Counted from the stretch's first letter, positions 1 to 8,895 are shown. The stretch: DNA of 64,000 nucleotides from Comamonadaceae bacterium (GCA_947455465.1 CANGNS010000009.1:1-64000); one strand, 5' to 3'. Program-made: numbers and translations. The notes: generated by a model not told the origin, from the sequence alone.

Positions 1-640
1 CAACAGCAACAGGCGTTGTGGAGGTGTCGTTGACGTTCACGGTGGCGGTGCGGCCGGCGGCTGTGACCGTCAGGGTCTCAACGCCCTCGGTCGTCGCGTC
101 CGCAGACAGGGGCACCGAGATCAGGGCAACGCCGTCAGCGCCGACGGTAGCCGTACCGGTCATCGCGCCACCGACGATGTCGGAGGAGTTCACCGAGCCA
201 CCGATCGAGTAGCTGATCTGCGAGCCGGCAGCGACGCCGGTCGTCTGCAGGGTAAAGACAACCGAGTTACCTTCGTTAACACCACCGGTGACCGCAGCGG
301 CGGCGGCCGTCAAAGTGTATGTGGGAACAACAGCAACAGGCGTTGTGGAGGTGTCGTTGATGATGACGTTGGCGGTCTTGCCGGCGATCGACAGGGTCAT
401 GGTCTCCACGCCCTCGGTGAGGTTGTCGGCCAAGATGGAAACACCGATGACGGCCTTACCAGCGGAATCGACAGTGGCGACTCCGGTCAGAACGCCGCCG
501 ACGACGTCGGTCGAATTGACGCCGGTGAGCGTGTAGGAGAACACGGTACCGGGCGCCACGTTCTTGGTGGTCAGGGTGTAATAAACGGTGTCGCCCTCGG
601 ATACACTTGCCGCACTTGTAGTGATGCTATAAGTCGGGGT
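1..640 (-). repeat. Tandem 327-bp (109-residue) Ig-like repeats inside the DUF4214 protein
   Basis: The sequence at position 1 (CAACAGCAACAGGCGTTGTG and the 13 bases after it) recurs at 328, giving a 327-bp period that keeps frame. The repeats share protein motifs such as VVGG.(L/M)TG.ATV, TEGVET(M/L)T and NDTSTTPVAV. Junction DNA is nearly identical while repeat interiors differ, so the units diverged but their boundaries stayed alike. The array continues left of the window. Confidence 0.8.
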
Positions 641-1165
641 CGTATCAACAACAGGCGGGTTGATCACAGCCAGCACAGCAGCTTTTGCAGCAACCAGGTC
701 TGTCGTAGCGGTCACAGTTGCCAAGATTTTGTTAGTGGTGTCTGTTCCACCGTTTTCACCGTAGTACTGGCCCACAGCAACTTTGTTGTTAAACAGCGAT
801 TGCGATGCCAGGGCAGCAGCGTCGGTACCGGTGTAGCTGGTAACAGCAACAATCATGTCGGCAACAACCTGACCTTTGGTCTTGGTATTCATCTGGCCTG
901 TCCAGTAAGCCAAGCCGGCGTCGTCTGCAGTGCGACCCAAGACGTTTTTGTAGAACTGACCAACAATTTCTTGGTTGGTATAGAAGCTGGGGTAGTAAGA
1001 GCGTGCGGCGGTTACGTCATACATGCTTTGCGCCACTTGCGCGAAAGTCTTGCCAGCATCAAGCTGCCCAACCCAGTATCCCAGGCCTTCGCTCTCAGGA
1101 GCGCGTCCGAACAGGGAAACATAGAGTTGCGTTACTTGGGTACGCATCGTGGTGGTAATGGCCAT
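1..1165 (-). CDS. DUF4214 repeat surface/secreted protein, N-terminal part (gene runs off the left edge)
   Basis: The frame is open from ATG at 1165 to the window edge (388 codons, no stop). AGGAG lies 6-7 bases before the ATG and fixes the start. Residues about 5-125 carry two copies of a DUF4214-type motif (YVSLFGRAPESEGLGYW and YKNVLGRTADDAGLAYW), a module common in proteins exported by type I secretion in proteobacteria. From about residue 175 there are Thr/Ser/Val-rich Ig-like (Calx-beta-like) repeats of about 109 residues. No N-terminal signal peptide is seen, which fits type I export through the operon at 25-32 kb, although any C-terminal secretion signal would lie outside the window. 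Role as adhesin or S-layer-like protein is inferred from architecture only. Confidence 0.75.
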   Translation of the reverse strand, partial: MAITTTMRTQVTQLYVSLFGRAPESEGLGYWVGQLDAGKTFAQVAQSMYDVTAARSYYPSFYTNQEIVGQFYKNVLGRTADDAGLAYWTGQMNTKTKGQVVADMIVAVTSYTGTDAAALASQSLFNNKVAVGQYYGENGGTDTTNKILATVTATTDLVAAKAAVLAVINPPVVDTTPTYSITTSAASVSEGDTVYYTLTTKNVAPGTVFSYTLTGVNSTDVVGGVLTGVATVDSAGKAVIGVSILADNLTEGVETMTLSIAGKTANVIINDTSTTPVAVVPTYTLTAAAAAVTGGVNEGNSVVFTLQTTGVAAGSQISYSIGGSVNSSDIVGGAMTGTATVGADGVALISVPLSADATTEGVETLTVTAAGRTATVNVNDTSTTPVAV

Positions 1166-1235
1166 TTGTAGCTCCTACAGGATTGAACGAGAGAGAAAAA
1201 AATTTAGCTAAGTAGATACTGAGATCTACCCAGTA

Positions 1236-1290
1236 CCGTTGCATTTTATACAGTGCCCCTTAGGGAAATGTGACGCAGATCACTAATTAT
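1236..1290 (-). promoter_or_regulatory. CRP-type operator and promoter for the DUF4214 adhesin gene
   Basis: TGTGA-N6-TCACT at 1269-1284, flanked by AAA on the upstream-strand side, is one base from the E. coli CRP core TGTGA-N6-TCACA. On the minus strand TATAAA (1250-1245) overlaps TAAAAT (1248-1243), either of which could be a -10 box, with no good -35. That would put the operator centre near -39 to -41, the usual position of a class II CRP site. The start codon is at 1165, leaving an untranslated leader of about 70 bases. Binding by the CRP-like protein at 5250-5930 is inferred. Confidence 0.55.
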
Positions 1291-1327
1291 CGATGTTTTT
1301 CGAAGTTATTGTGCTGAAAAACAACAT

Positions 1328-2650
1328 TTACCAACTGCGCCAAACACTTGTTTCTAAAGAGAAATTTCGCTGGTTAAAGAAAGCAATGTTGCTTTCTTGG
1401 CGGTTTACGTTGGCGCTGAACGACCAGCGCCAGGCGTTTTGGCCGGGTACCGGGGCTGACCAGATGATCTGCCCGTCTAGCCGGTTTAGCCGTCGGGGCT
1501 TGCCGTTGTCCAGGAGGCTAGTATAGGTGTCGCTGTCTTGCGACTGGAGCCAGTCGGCCTTGGCCTGCAAGGTGTGGCCGTCCAGCTCCAGGGGGGCCAG
1601 CCACTCCTTTTGCAGGCCCAGGCTGAGGTGCAGGGTGTCGCCGCCAGGGCGGTTAGCCTGGCGCGCTCGCTCTTGGGCCAGCTGCACGTAGGCCTGGGCA
1701 AGGGGGGCGGCACCTGGGCACTGCCAGGTGGTGCGGTAGGACATCCAGTGGCTATCCAGGTGCGGGGCTTGCAGGTATTGGCGCTCTTCAGCCTGTAGCT
1801 GCTGGCGCCCGGAGCAGGCGGCCAGGGCGGTGTCGAGCTGCCAGCGCACGATGGGCGCTTGGTAAGTGGCCTGGCCACTGAGCCAAATGGCCTGCCAGCC
1901 CATGCTGAGCTGGCCCGGCAGCGCCGGGTGATCGAGGGTGACCTGCGGAAGAATCTCTGTGTTGTTAAATTGCGACAAAACGTCGTACTGGCGTGCCTGC
2001 GCTTGTATTTGCCAGCGCAACTGGCCGTCTAGCAGGGCCTGGTTTTGCTGGTGCACTACGCCCAGGCGCACGTAGCTGGCGCTTTTGGGCTGGCTGGCTG
2101 GGTCTACATTGAGGATGGCGTCGCCATACGGCGTAGTGAGCGTGATGGTGCTCATTAGGAGGCCAGAATTGGCGTTGTCCTCATAACCTGCACCGATGAC
2201 CAGGGCGGTTTGCCCGCCTTGGTCAGCGTCTTGGGTGGGCGCTTGGGCGGGCAGCAGGTGGGCATCAATGCGCGCGCGCAGGCGGCCCAAAACTGTCGCT
2301 ATCTCGGGGGGCAAGGGGGTGAATTTTTGCTCCAAGGCGATGAGGTATTCGTCTGCCTCGGGGAAACGGCCCTGCCCTACGGCAAGCCATGCCAGGTCTA
2401 GCCAGGCGCCAGCCAACTCAGGGTGCTGCTGAACCACGCGTTGCAGCAGGCTTTGGGCGAGGTCGGGCTGGTTTTGCGCCATCGCCTGCAGCGCCTGGAC
2501 GTAGAGGGCGGGTAACTCGGGCGATGGCGCAGTTTGGGCCGGCGCATGGCCGCACAGGAGCAGACCGCCCACCAAGGCCACGGCACGCAAGGGACGCCAA
2601 AGGAGGGCTAAAAACCCCGAAGCGCGGTAATGCGGCAGAACGTAACGCAC
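1328..2650 (-). CDS. TPR protein with C-terminal outer-membrane beta-barrel (Slam-like architecture)
   Basis: 440 residues. A hydrophobic signal segment at about 22-35 ends in a likely AQT cleavage site. TPR-like helices occupy about 45-130, and the rest alternates polar and aromatic residues in strands ending FSLETSVWRSW, as in an outer-membrane barrel closing on an aromatic residue. TPR plus barrel resembles surface lipoprotein assembly modifiers, but membership is not certain. It lies downstream of the FecR-domain gene, a common pairing. The start is doubtful: GTG at 2650 directly follows a terminator-like T-run and has no Shine-Dalgarno. A GTG at V25 within the signal segment is another option. 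Confidence 0.6.
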   Translation of the reverse strand: MRYVLPHYRASGFLALLWRPLRAVALVGGLLLCGHAPAQTAPSPELPALYVQALQAMAQNQPDLAQSLLQRVVQQHPELAGAWLDLAWLAVGQGRFPEADEYLIALEQKFTPLPPEIATVLGRLRARIDAHLLPAQAPTQDADQGGQTALVIGAGYEDNANSGLLMSTITLTTPYGDAILNVDPASQPKSASYVRLGVVHQQNQALLDGQLRWQIQAQARQYDVLSQFNNTEILPQVTLDHPALPGQLSMGWQAIWLSGQATYQAPIVRWQLDTALAACSGRQQLQAEERQYLQAPHLDSHWMSYRTTWQCPGAAPLAQAYVQLAQERARQANRPGGDTLHLSLGLQKEWLAPLELDGHTLQAKADWLQSQDSDTYTSLLDNGKPRRLNRLDGQIIWSAPVPGQNAWRWSFSANVNRQESNIAFFNQRNFSLETSVWRSW

Positions 2651-2652
2651 AG

Positions 2653-2676
2653 AAAAAAAGCCCGGTGAAGGCTTTT
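2653..2676 (-). terminator. Terminator-like hairpin between the FecR and TPR-barrel genes
   Basis: Read on the minus strand: AAAAGCC, seven-base loop, GGCTTTT, with a run of seven T (2659-2653). It ends 2 bases before the GTG at 2650. It could attenuate read-through from the FecR gene into the barrel gene. An alternative stem GCCCGG/CCGGGC (2660-2665 with 2692-2697) competes for part of it. Confidence 0.55.
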
Positions 2677-2729
2677 GGCTGGGGAGCTAGACCGGGCCGG
2701 TACGGGAACCGCAGAGGCCCGCGCTGGCC

Positions 2730-4082
2730 TTAGCGGAACCACTGTGCGGCGCCCGACAGTGTGCTGCCCAGGGAGAGGGTTTTGTCAAAAAGGTAGGTGG
2801 CTTCCTGGCCCTTGTTGAGGACGATTCCGCCCACGTTGGAGTTGCTCAGGGCGGCGGTCGATTGCATGCGGCCATAGGCGTCTACGGTGCCCTGGGCTTG
2901 CACGGTCTCGATGTGGTTAGGGCTGGTAACTACCGCCAACTGGGTGCTGAAGTTGCTCAGGCCAAAGTCGATCATCAGTTGGCCGGACTTGACGCCTGCT
3001 GCGGTGAATTGGCTGCCATCCTTGACGTAAGCCTCGGCAGCGACCAGGCTGAACTGCACCCGCCCCTGGTCGGGCAGACTGGTGGAGGCGCTACCGGGGT
3101 AGGCGAGCGCGACCGAGTCGTTCGCCCCTACGATTTGAAAGTCGGGTAGGCGCGCGAACACCGTGCTCAGGCTGGGGCTGCCTGCGGGTATTTGCTCGAT
3201 GAGCGCAGACCAACGGCCCCACTGGGCCAGGGCGCTGCGCTGCTGCACCACAGGGGTGGGTGTGAGGTCTGGGGTACTAAGGACTTTACTCACCTCGGCG
3301 GCCGCCACGACAACGGCGGCTTTGGTCTCGGTCCGGTCGATCGACAGCTGGAGGGAAGCGCGCTTGGCTGGGTCGTCTACGGCGCCCACTGCGGCGTCGG
3401 CACGGACAGTGACAGGGGTAGCCGGGGCCGCCTGTGCCAGCGTGCCGCTCATGACGCGCGGCGCCTGGTTGGGGGTGACCTCGATGAAGGCGTTGGGCAT
3501 ATTAGCCGTCAACTCGCGGGCCAGGGGCGTGAGGCAAGGCCCCAGGTCGACGCTAGAGCAACCCGCCCCGAAGGGGCTGACTATCACGCCGCCCTGGGTG
3601 ACGCTGACGCGGGTCTTGTCGGCGTCAGCAACCACGGTGTAGTCGGTGCCGCGCAGTCCGATGGCCGCCAGCGGGGTGTTGAAACGGTACTGGTGCTTGG
3701 CGGCCTGGCCCCCTTTGCCGGAGACGGCGCGGCTGGTGCCTTGCTGCAAGTCCAGGCGGATGCGGCTGGACTGGGGCTGGTCTTTGTCGAATTCGTAGGT
3801 GCTGATGGTCAGCTCGCTGCTGGGGCGCAATGAAACGAAGGCGTTGTCCACCATGCGCAGGTAAATGTGGCTTTGGGCCTGGGTCTGGATATGGTCGCCC
3901 ACGTAGACCGGGTCGCCCAACTGCACTGCGCGTGCGCTCTGCGCGGCGTTGGTGACCGTGACCACTCCGTCCACAAAGGTAATGTGGCCGGCAACCAAGG
4001 GTGCCAGGCCGGCGGCGTGCAGGGCGGTCACCGACGCAAGCAAGCATATTGCTAAGCGGCGCAAAATGAGAGGGAGAGTCAT
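2730..4082 (-). CDS. FecR-domain periplasmic protein
   Basis: 450 residues with an N-terminal signal peptide (hydrophobic to about residue 23). The FecR-type beta domain spans about 35-175: VGDPVYVGDHIQT, LRMVDNAFVSLRPSSEL and a typical LAAIGLRGTDYTV. The C-terminal half is unassigned, rich in Ser, Ala and Thr, and may be a ligand-binding or surface domain. This is not the TonB anti-sigma FecR: no sigma factor or transducer is nearby. FecR proteins of this kind often neighbour barrel proteins and CHASE2 cyclases; the barrel gene is adjacent here and a CHASE2 cyclase lies at 23 kb. Function is unknown. Confidence 0.75.
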   Translation of the reverse strand: MTLPLILRRLAICLLASVTALHAAGLAPLVAGHITFVDGVVTVTNAAQSARAVQLGDPVYVGDHIQTQAQSHIYLRMVDNAFVSLRPSSELTISTYEFDKDQPQSSRIRLDLQQGTSRAVSGKGGQAAKHQYRFNTPLAAIGLRGTDYTVVADADKTRVSVTQGGVIVSPFGAGCSSVDLGPCLTPLARELTANMPNAFIEVTPNQAPRVMSGTLAQAAPATPVTVRADAAVGAVDDPAKRASLQLSIDRTETKAAVVVAAAEVSKVLSTPDLTPTPVVQQRSALAQWGRWSALIEQIPAGSPSLSTVFARLPDFQIVGANDSVALAYPGSASTSLPDQGRVQFSLVAAEAYVKDGSQFTAAGVKSGQLMIDFGLSNFSTQLAVVTSPNHIETVQAQGTVDAYGRMQSTAALSNSNVGGIVLNKGQEATYLFDKTLSLGSTLSGAAQWFR

Positions 4083-4105
4083 GCTTTCATTCTATGGGAT
4101 TGCCC

Positions 4106-5086
4106 TTACAGGCGCAAATAGCGCCGCCAGCGCAAAACGGGCCGCTCCAGCCAGCGCTGGGTTAGCACACTGGCGGCGACGCTGGCTGTCAGCAGCAGGG
4201 CCCAGTCGTGCCAGGCTTGGGGGGCGCCTAAGTCCAAACACCAGATGAACAAGAAGTGGTTCAAAAATATGCCGTACGAGGCGTCACCCAGGGCAGCGTC
4301 CAAGCTCTGGAGGCGCCCGTGGGCAAAGCCGTGTTTGCTGAGCCCATAAACCAGCGGCACGCCCAGGCCAACGCCCACCAGCGTCTCCCTGATGTACGGC
4401 AGCGCGAGGTGGCCTCGGTAGTTCAGGTACCAGGCTGCGCCAATGGCCAAGAGGGGTAGGCAAAACACCGCGCGATGGCTTGCCGTCGGGTGTGATTGTT
4501 GGTACCGGTGCAGCGCCATGCCCAGGAGGAAGACCCATAAAACGCCCGGCAGAAGTCGGTAGCCCCACCAGTCACTTTGAAGCACATCGTGCCAGGCCAG
4601 CACCGCGACACCCACACTGATTGCGCCAAGGGCAAGGGCCCAGGGCCACTTTCTCCACAGCCACGGGGCAAGCACATAAAAGGCCAGCTCGGCCCCCAGG
4701 GACCATGCCGGGGGAACCAGCGTAAAACGATCTGCGCCGTTGTACATAAAGTAGTTGAGCGGGACGATAAGCAGGTTATTGGCCCACTCTAAGGCGCTGG
4801 GGTCTGGGGCCAAAAAACTCGTCGGATGCCCGAACGTAAACAGCCAAGCCGCAGCGCCCAGGGCGTAGAAGGCATATTGTGGATAGATGCGCAGCAGGCG
4901 ATCGCCGTAAAAGTGCAGCGTCTTGGCGGGGGCTGCATAGTGCCGCTGGATGAGCGCAGCCATGACGTAGCCAGAAATAGCGTAGAAGACGAAAACAGCG
5001 ACGACGCCCGGGTTAAGCCCCTGCACTCGCAGGCCGGCATGGCTTAGAAGCACAAAAACAGCAAGGAGGAATCGAAGAGTGCCCAT
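4106..5086 (-). CDS. Acyltransferase 3 family integral membrane protein
   Basis: 326 residues, about ten hydrophobic segments. The N terminus has the family's signature His (H16 in LLSHAG), then FYAISGYVMAAL and FYGDRLLRIYPQY, where the Arg is the usual acyl-donor-side residue. This family (OafA/NodX-like) O-acylates extracytoplasmic sugars, so modification of one of the two polysaccharides encoded in the window is likely but inferred. Slightly shorter than the usual 350-380. It starts at ATG 5086 and is followed after a short gap by the FecR gene on the same strand. Confidence 0.85.
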   Translation of the reverse strand: MGTLRFLLAVFVLLSHAGLRVQGLNPGVVAVFVFYAISGYVMAALIQRHYAAPAKTLHFYGDRLLRIYPQYAFYALGAAAWLFTFGHPTSFLAPDPSALEWANNLLIVPLNYFMYNGADRFTLVPPAWSLGAELAFYVLAPWLWRKWPWALALGAISVGVAVLAWHDVLQSDWWGYRLLPGVLWVFLLGMALHRYQQSHPTASHRAVFCLPLLAIGAAWYLNYRGHLALPYIRETLVGVGLGVPLVYGLSKHGFAHGRLQSLDAALGDASYGIFLNHFLFIWCLDLGAPQAWHDWALLLTASVAASVLTQRWLERPVLRWRRYLRL

Positions 5087-5249
5087 GTTTTATTTGAATA
5101 TTGCCGTTAAGCGCGGTGGGACTTAGGTGGGCAAAGCGTGTCCCATAATGTAGCCGTGAAATTCTAGCAAGAGGGTGTGTTCGCTCGCCACGGGTATTTA
5201 ATCCTAGCGGCGCCGCGGACGACCTGCAGACCGACCTAAGAACCATCCC

Positions 5250-5930
5250 ATGAGAACCCTGCCCTTGCAAGTGCGACTGCTCCCCCTGTTTCGGGACCTG
5301 AGTGATGCCGCATTTGACACGCTTTCTAGAAACTGCAGCTACAGGGCTTTGCTGCGTGGTGACACCTTGTGCAACAAGGGCGACCCCTCCAATGGCATGT
5401 ATGTACTGGTGCGAGGGCAGTTGCAGGTGTATGAGGTGAGCCGCCACGGCCAGGAGGTAGGACTGAACTACCTCAAGGGCCCGATGGTGTTTGGGGAGCT
5501 GGGCGTGATCGATGAGCTGCCACGTTCGGCCGACATTGTTGCCCTGACGGCAGCCGACGTGGCGAGCATTCCTAAAGCCTTGATGATGCAATGCTTTACC
5601 GAAACGCCGCAGGCCAGCTACGCAATGTTCAGGCACCTCACGGGGATGGTGCGGCGGGTCACCCAGCACCAAAGTTTGTTAGCCATGCCAACGGCCACGC
5701 AGCGCATCTGCGCCATGCTGGTGGAGTTGGGTGAGCGCCATGGGTATGGCGACCAAGCCGCATTTGAAATGCCCAAGCAAAGGGAGCTGGCCTCTTTGGT
5801 AAATACCGCCCGCGAAACGGTTTCTCGGACTTTGGGCCAGCTTATCGAGCAGCAAATCATCAAAAAGAACCACGGCAAAATCGTGATTCTTCACGCAGAT
5901 GCTTTGCGTAAATGGGCCGGACTGGATTAA
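5250..5930 (+). CDS. CRP/FNR-family transcription regulator, CRP-like
   Basis: 226 residues. The cyclic-nucleotide-binding fold covers about 10-125, with FGELG (81-85) and RSA (92-94) matching the E. coli CRP residues that hold cAMP (Glu72, Arg82, Ser83). No FNR cysteine cluster is present at the N terminus. The C-terminal HTH has ARETVSR (187-193), equal to CRP's recognition-helix contacts (Arg180, Glu181, Arg185), so TGTGA half-sites are the predicted target. A matching operator lies at 1269-1284 and a class III adenylate cyclase at 23081-24895. The gene diverges from the acyltransferase gene and converges on DUF3443 with a 4-base overlap of stops. Confidence 0.85.
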   Translation: MRTLPLQVRLLPLFRDLSDAAFDTLSRNCSYRALLRGDTLCNKGDPSNGMYVLVRGQLQVYEVSRHGQEVGLNYLKGPMVFGELGVIDELPRSADIVALTAADVASIPKALMMQCFTETPQASYAMFRHLTGMVRRVTQHQSLLAMPTATQRICAMLVELGERHGYGDQAAFEMPKQRELASLVNTARETVSRTLGQLIEQQIIKKNHGKIVILHADALRKWAGLD

Positions 5931-7168
5931 CTCTTGAAGGCTATGTAGGGCCCATTGGGATTGGCGTTGCTATCAAAACCGGTGTAGACACGGCGCCCTA
6001 AAAAGAATGGGAGCCCCAGGTGAATCGCGGTGGGCTGACTGCCCAACCCCGGGCCCGCCAAATTACCAAAAACCGCAGCTGGCTGTGCAAACAGGTAGGA
6101 CGCGTTGGCCACGGGCACCATGACCGCTATGGTGCCGCCAAGTACTATCTCGCGCACTTGGACGGCTGCACTTTTGCCATCGCCGGGACAGTACAAATGG
6201 GCCATCAGCACGCTGCCCGCGCACAGGGGGAGTGACGCATCGTTGAAGACATTGGCGCTGGAGCCGCTGTCAATCGTACTGTCCGGGTAAACAGTGCCGT
6301 TAAGCGAGGCGTTTAATCGCCCAGCATGCAGGCCCGTTTTAGCAATGGGCACCAGTGACGCGTCAGCTGGCAAGGTGTTGTTAGGCTGTGTGTTGATGCC
6401 AAACACCATTTGGCCGATCAGTTGGCCGGCGCCGGCGCTCGGTACACTGGGCAGGTCTATTACTACCCCGTTGTTATCGCGCGGGAAACTGGCCACCGGG
6501 TTGGCCGTCTGGCTCGCCAATGGGAGGGTGGTGCCGACGCAGCCACCGGCGTTGGAACACTGGAAATAACGTCCATTGCTGCTCACACTGGTGCAGTAGG
6601 CCCCACAGTCTTGCAGTGCCGACCCCACCCCGAGCACGCCGTTGAGGGGCAAGCGACCCATAGCCCCCAGATCTGCGCCAAATGACTGACAGCTCGCAGG
6701 GGCGGCCTGCCCTGCCCCATCTTGGTATAGCTGCAGCGGCACGTTGTTGGCGAGTTCCTGGCCGATTTTGACGTCCGCCCTTGCGATAGCGCCCCATAAA
6801 AAACCGCTGCCAAAGGCCGCACACTCCAATACTGAGGTGCCCGCAATGCCCCCGTCTACGCGCTGCAGGTCCAAGCCGGCCAGGGCTGAGGAGGCCAGTC
6901 GCAAGCCAGTAGAACCGGTGTCCACCTGCACGTTGTCAATGGTTTTGCATGCGCTGAGACCGGGCAAGCAAACGGTAACCGTGGTTAGCAAGAGGTTGGC
7001 CGACTGATTTTTCAGCCCACCGGACACCGTCACGGCGACGGCGTTACCCGCCAACGCGGCAGTGCCTGCATCGGTGCCGCCCCCGCCGCCACAGGCAGCG
7101 ATTACCCCGGCGAGGACCAATCCAACACCAAATTGAACAAATTTTCCACTTAAAAATAAGATATTCAT
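5927..7168 (-). CDS. DUF3443 lipoprotein with pepsin-like aspartic peptidase motifs
   Basis: 413 residues. A lipoprotein signal ends at AAC (Cys26), followed by GGGGG. The body shows four pepsin-family hallmarks in the right order: DTGS (83-86), NGVLGVG (176-182; pepsin has DGILGLG), IDSGSS (299-304; the second active-site Asp) and LGLPFFLGRRVYTGFD (384-399; pepsin has LGDxFLRxxYxVFD). DUF3443 is the family expected for this sequence; that it is an aspartic peptidase-like fold is read from these motifs. Many cysteines suggest disulfides. It is transcribed divergently from the DUF1800-DUF1501 operon across a 71-base gap. Confidence 0.75.
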   Translation of the reverse strand: MNILFLSGKFVQFGVGLVLAGVIAACGGGGGTDAGTAALAGNAVAVTVSGGLKNQSANLLLTTVTVCLPGLSACKTIDNVQVDTGSTGLRLASSALAGLDLQRVDGGIAGTSVLECAAFGSGFLWGAIARADVKIGQELANNVPLQLYQDGAGQAAPASCQSFGADLGAMGRLPLNGVLGVGSALQDCGAYCTSVSSNGRYFQCSNAGGCVGTTLPLASQTANPVASFPRDNNGVVIDLPSVPSAGAGQLIGQMVFGINTQPNNTLPADASLVPIAKTGLHAGRLNASLNGTVYPDSTIDSGSSANVFNDASLPLCAGSVLMAHLYCPGDGKSAAVQVREIVLGGTIAVMVPVANASYLFAQPAAVFGNLAGPGLGSQPTAIHLGLPFFLGRRVYTGFDSNANPNGPYIAFKS

Positions 7169-7239
7169 GAAAATCTGACATCATTCATACGCACCGCCTC
7201 GCCAAGGCATCCCCTGTCGCCCGCTGTTTGGATACCTAG

Positions 7240-8889
7240 ATGCTTCAGTCCCTGTTTTCCCTGCTCCGCATCCAGCCTTGGGCCATGCCCTTGCTGATGT
7301 GTACCATTCTGGCAGGCTGTGGCGCCAAGCAGGACGCGAGTTTTTTGCCGGAACGCAGCGTGGCGCAAATGGGGGCCGTTTCGAGCAATACCAACCTGAA
7401 CTTTTACGGCGCTTCGCGCTTTTTGGAGCAGGCAAGCTTTGGTCCTACAGCGGCCGCAGTGGATGCGGTGCAGGCTCTGGGCATAACAGCCTGGCTGGAC
7501 AAGCAGTTGGCCATGCCCGCGACATTGTTTGACGATGCTGTATTAAAAAGCATCAACCCGATGACAGATAAGTCGGCCTACCAGTGGTTACCAGACCATT
7601 TTTTCAATACAACCTTAACAACACCAGACCAATTGCGTTGGCGCGTGGCATGGTCGCTTTCACAGTTTTTGGTGGTGTCGCAGGCCAAAGTTCAACCCTT
7701 TGGTCTGACGCGTTACTTTAACCTGCTACTTAAGGATTCCTTTGGCAACTACCGCGACTTGCTCAGGGACGTCACGCTGAGCTCGACAATGGGTTTTTAC
7801 TTGGACAATGCCTCCAATGTGCGGGCGGGCGCCTGTCCGGGTTGTGCACCCAACGAAAACTACGCCCGTGAGTTGCTGCAACTTTTTTCTCTGGGCACCT
7901 ACCTGCTCAATGCGGACGGCACGGCCAAACTTGATGCCAAAGGTCAGCGTATTGCCACTTATGACCAGCAAGGCATTGCCAATATGGCGCGCGCATTGAC
8001 GGGCTGGAACTATTTCTACGACCCCTTTTCACCGTTTGCCAACTGGGCCCGCTTTGATATGCAGATGGTGGCCAACGACTACAACCACGACACCAATGCA
8101 AAAACTTTGCTAGGGACCACCATAGCGGCCGGGGGCAACCCTGCCTCAGACCTGGAAAGAGTGCTGGACATCCTTATGGCGCACCCGAATATGGCGCCGT
8201 TTGTATCGGTTCGACTCATCCAGCATCTGGTAACCAGCGATCCTTCGCCGGCCTATGTGGGGCGCGTTAGTGCTGTGTTCAATAACAACGGCAAGGGCGT
8301 CAAGGGCGATCTCGGGGCTGTTATTAAAGCCATTTTGCTAGACCCGGAGGCCCGGGCAGGCGACGACCCTGGCGCCATAAACAATATCGGGAAATTGCGC
8401 GAACCCTTGTTGTGGACCACAGCCGTATTAAGGGGTTTGGGCTGCACTTCAGTCCCCGTGGGGGACCAGGGATACAGCTTGCTGTACACCAGCCAGCAAC
8501 CCTTGAATGCGCAAACAGTTTTCGGGTTCTATCCGCCAGACCATAGGGCGCCGGTAAGCCTGCTGCTGGCCCCAGAACAAAAACTTCTTGATACCTCTGA
8601 GTTTTCACAGCGCATGGGCCTGAGTTGGAACCTGGGTAACAATCCAGCGGCGCTGCAACGGGCCGGTTGCCAATTTGATGCCATGGTCAGCGCGCTCAAC
8701 ACGTCGCCTGATTTTTACCTTAACGAAGTAAGCCAGCGATTTTTCCGAGGCGCCATGTCGCCCGTGCTGCGCAGCGCTGGGGTCAATCTCATTACCCAGT
8801 TCAAGAGCAACGGAAACAGTCCTGCGCTGGTTGCTTCCGGCACATTGGTTTTCCTACTGGCGTCGCCCGCTTTTGGCGCGATGCATTGA
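7240..8889 (+). CDS. DUF1800-family lipoprotein
   Basis: 549 residues. The N terminus is a lipoprotein signal (LAGC, Cys27), then ASRFLEQASFGPT at about 53-65, the usual opening of DUF1800 proteins. The body includes YARELLQLFSLG and ALTGWNY, both typical of the family. DUF1800 proteins have no established biochemical role and nearly always sit next to a DUF1501 gene, as here (6-base gap). An internal ATG at residue 16 is an alternative start; no strong Shine-Dalgarno is seen for either. Likely periplasmic or outer-membrane anchored. Confidence 0.85.
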   Translation: MLQSLFSLLRIQPWAMPLLMCTILAGCGAKQDASFLPERSVAQMGAVSSNTNLNFYGASRFLEQASFGPTAAAVDAVQALGITAWLDKQLAMPATLFDDAVLKSINPMTDKSAYQWLPDHFFNTTLTTPDQLRWRVAWSLSQFLVVSQAKVQPFGLTRYFNLLLKDSFGNYRDLLRDVTLSSTMGFYLDNASNVRAGACPGCAPNENYARELLQLFSLGTYLLNADGTAKLDAKGQRIATYDQQGIANMARALTGWNYFYDPFSPFANWARFDMQMVANDYNHDTNAKTLLGTTIAAGGNPASDLERVLDILMAHPNMAPFVSVRLIQHLVTSDPSPAYVGRVSAVFNNNGKGVKGDLGAVIKAILLDPEARAGDDPGAINNIGKLREPLLWTTAVLRGLGCTSVPVGDQGYSLLYTSQQPLNAQTVFGFYPPDHRAPVSLLLAPEQKLLDTSEFSQRMGLSWNLGNNPAALQRAGCQFDAMVSALNTSPDFYLNEVSQRFFRGAMSPVLRSAGVNLITQFKSNGNSPALVASGTLVFLLASPAFGAMH

Positions 8890-8895
8890 GGTCCT

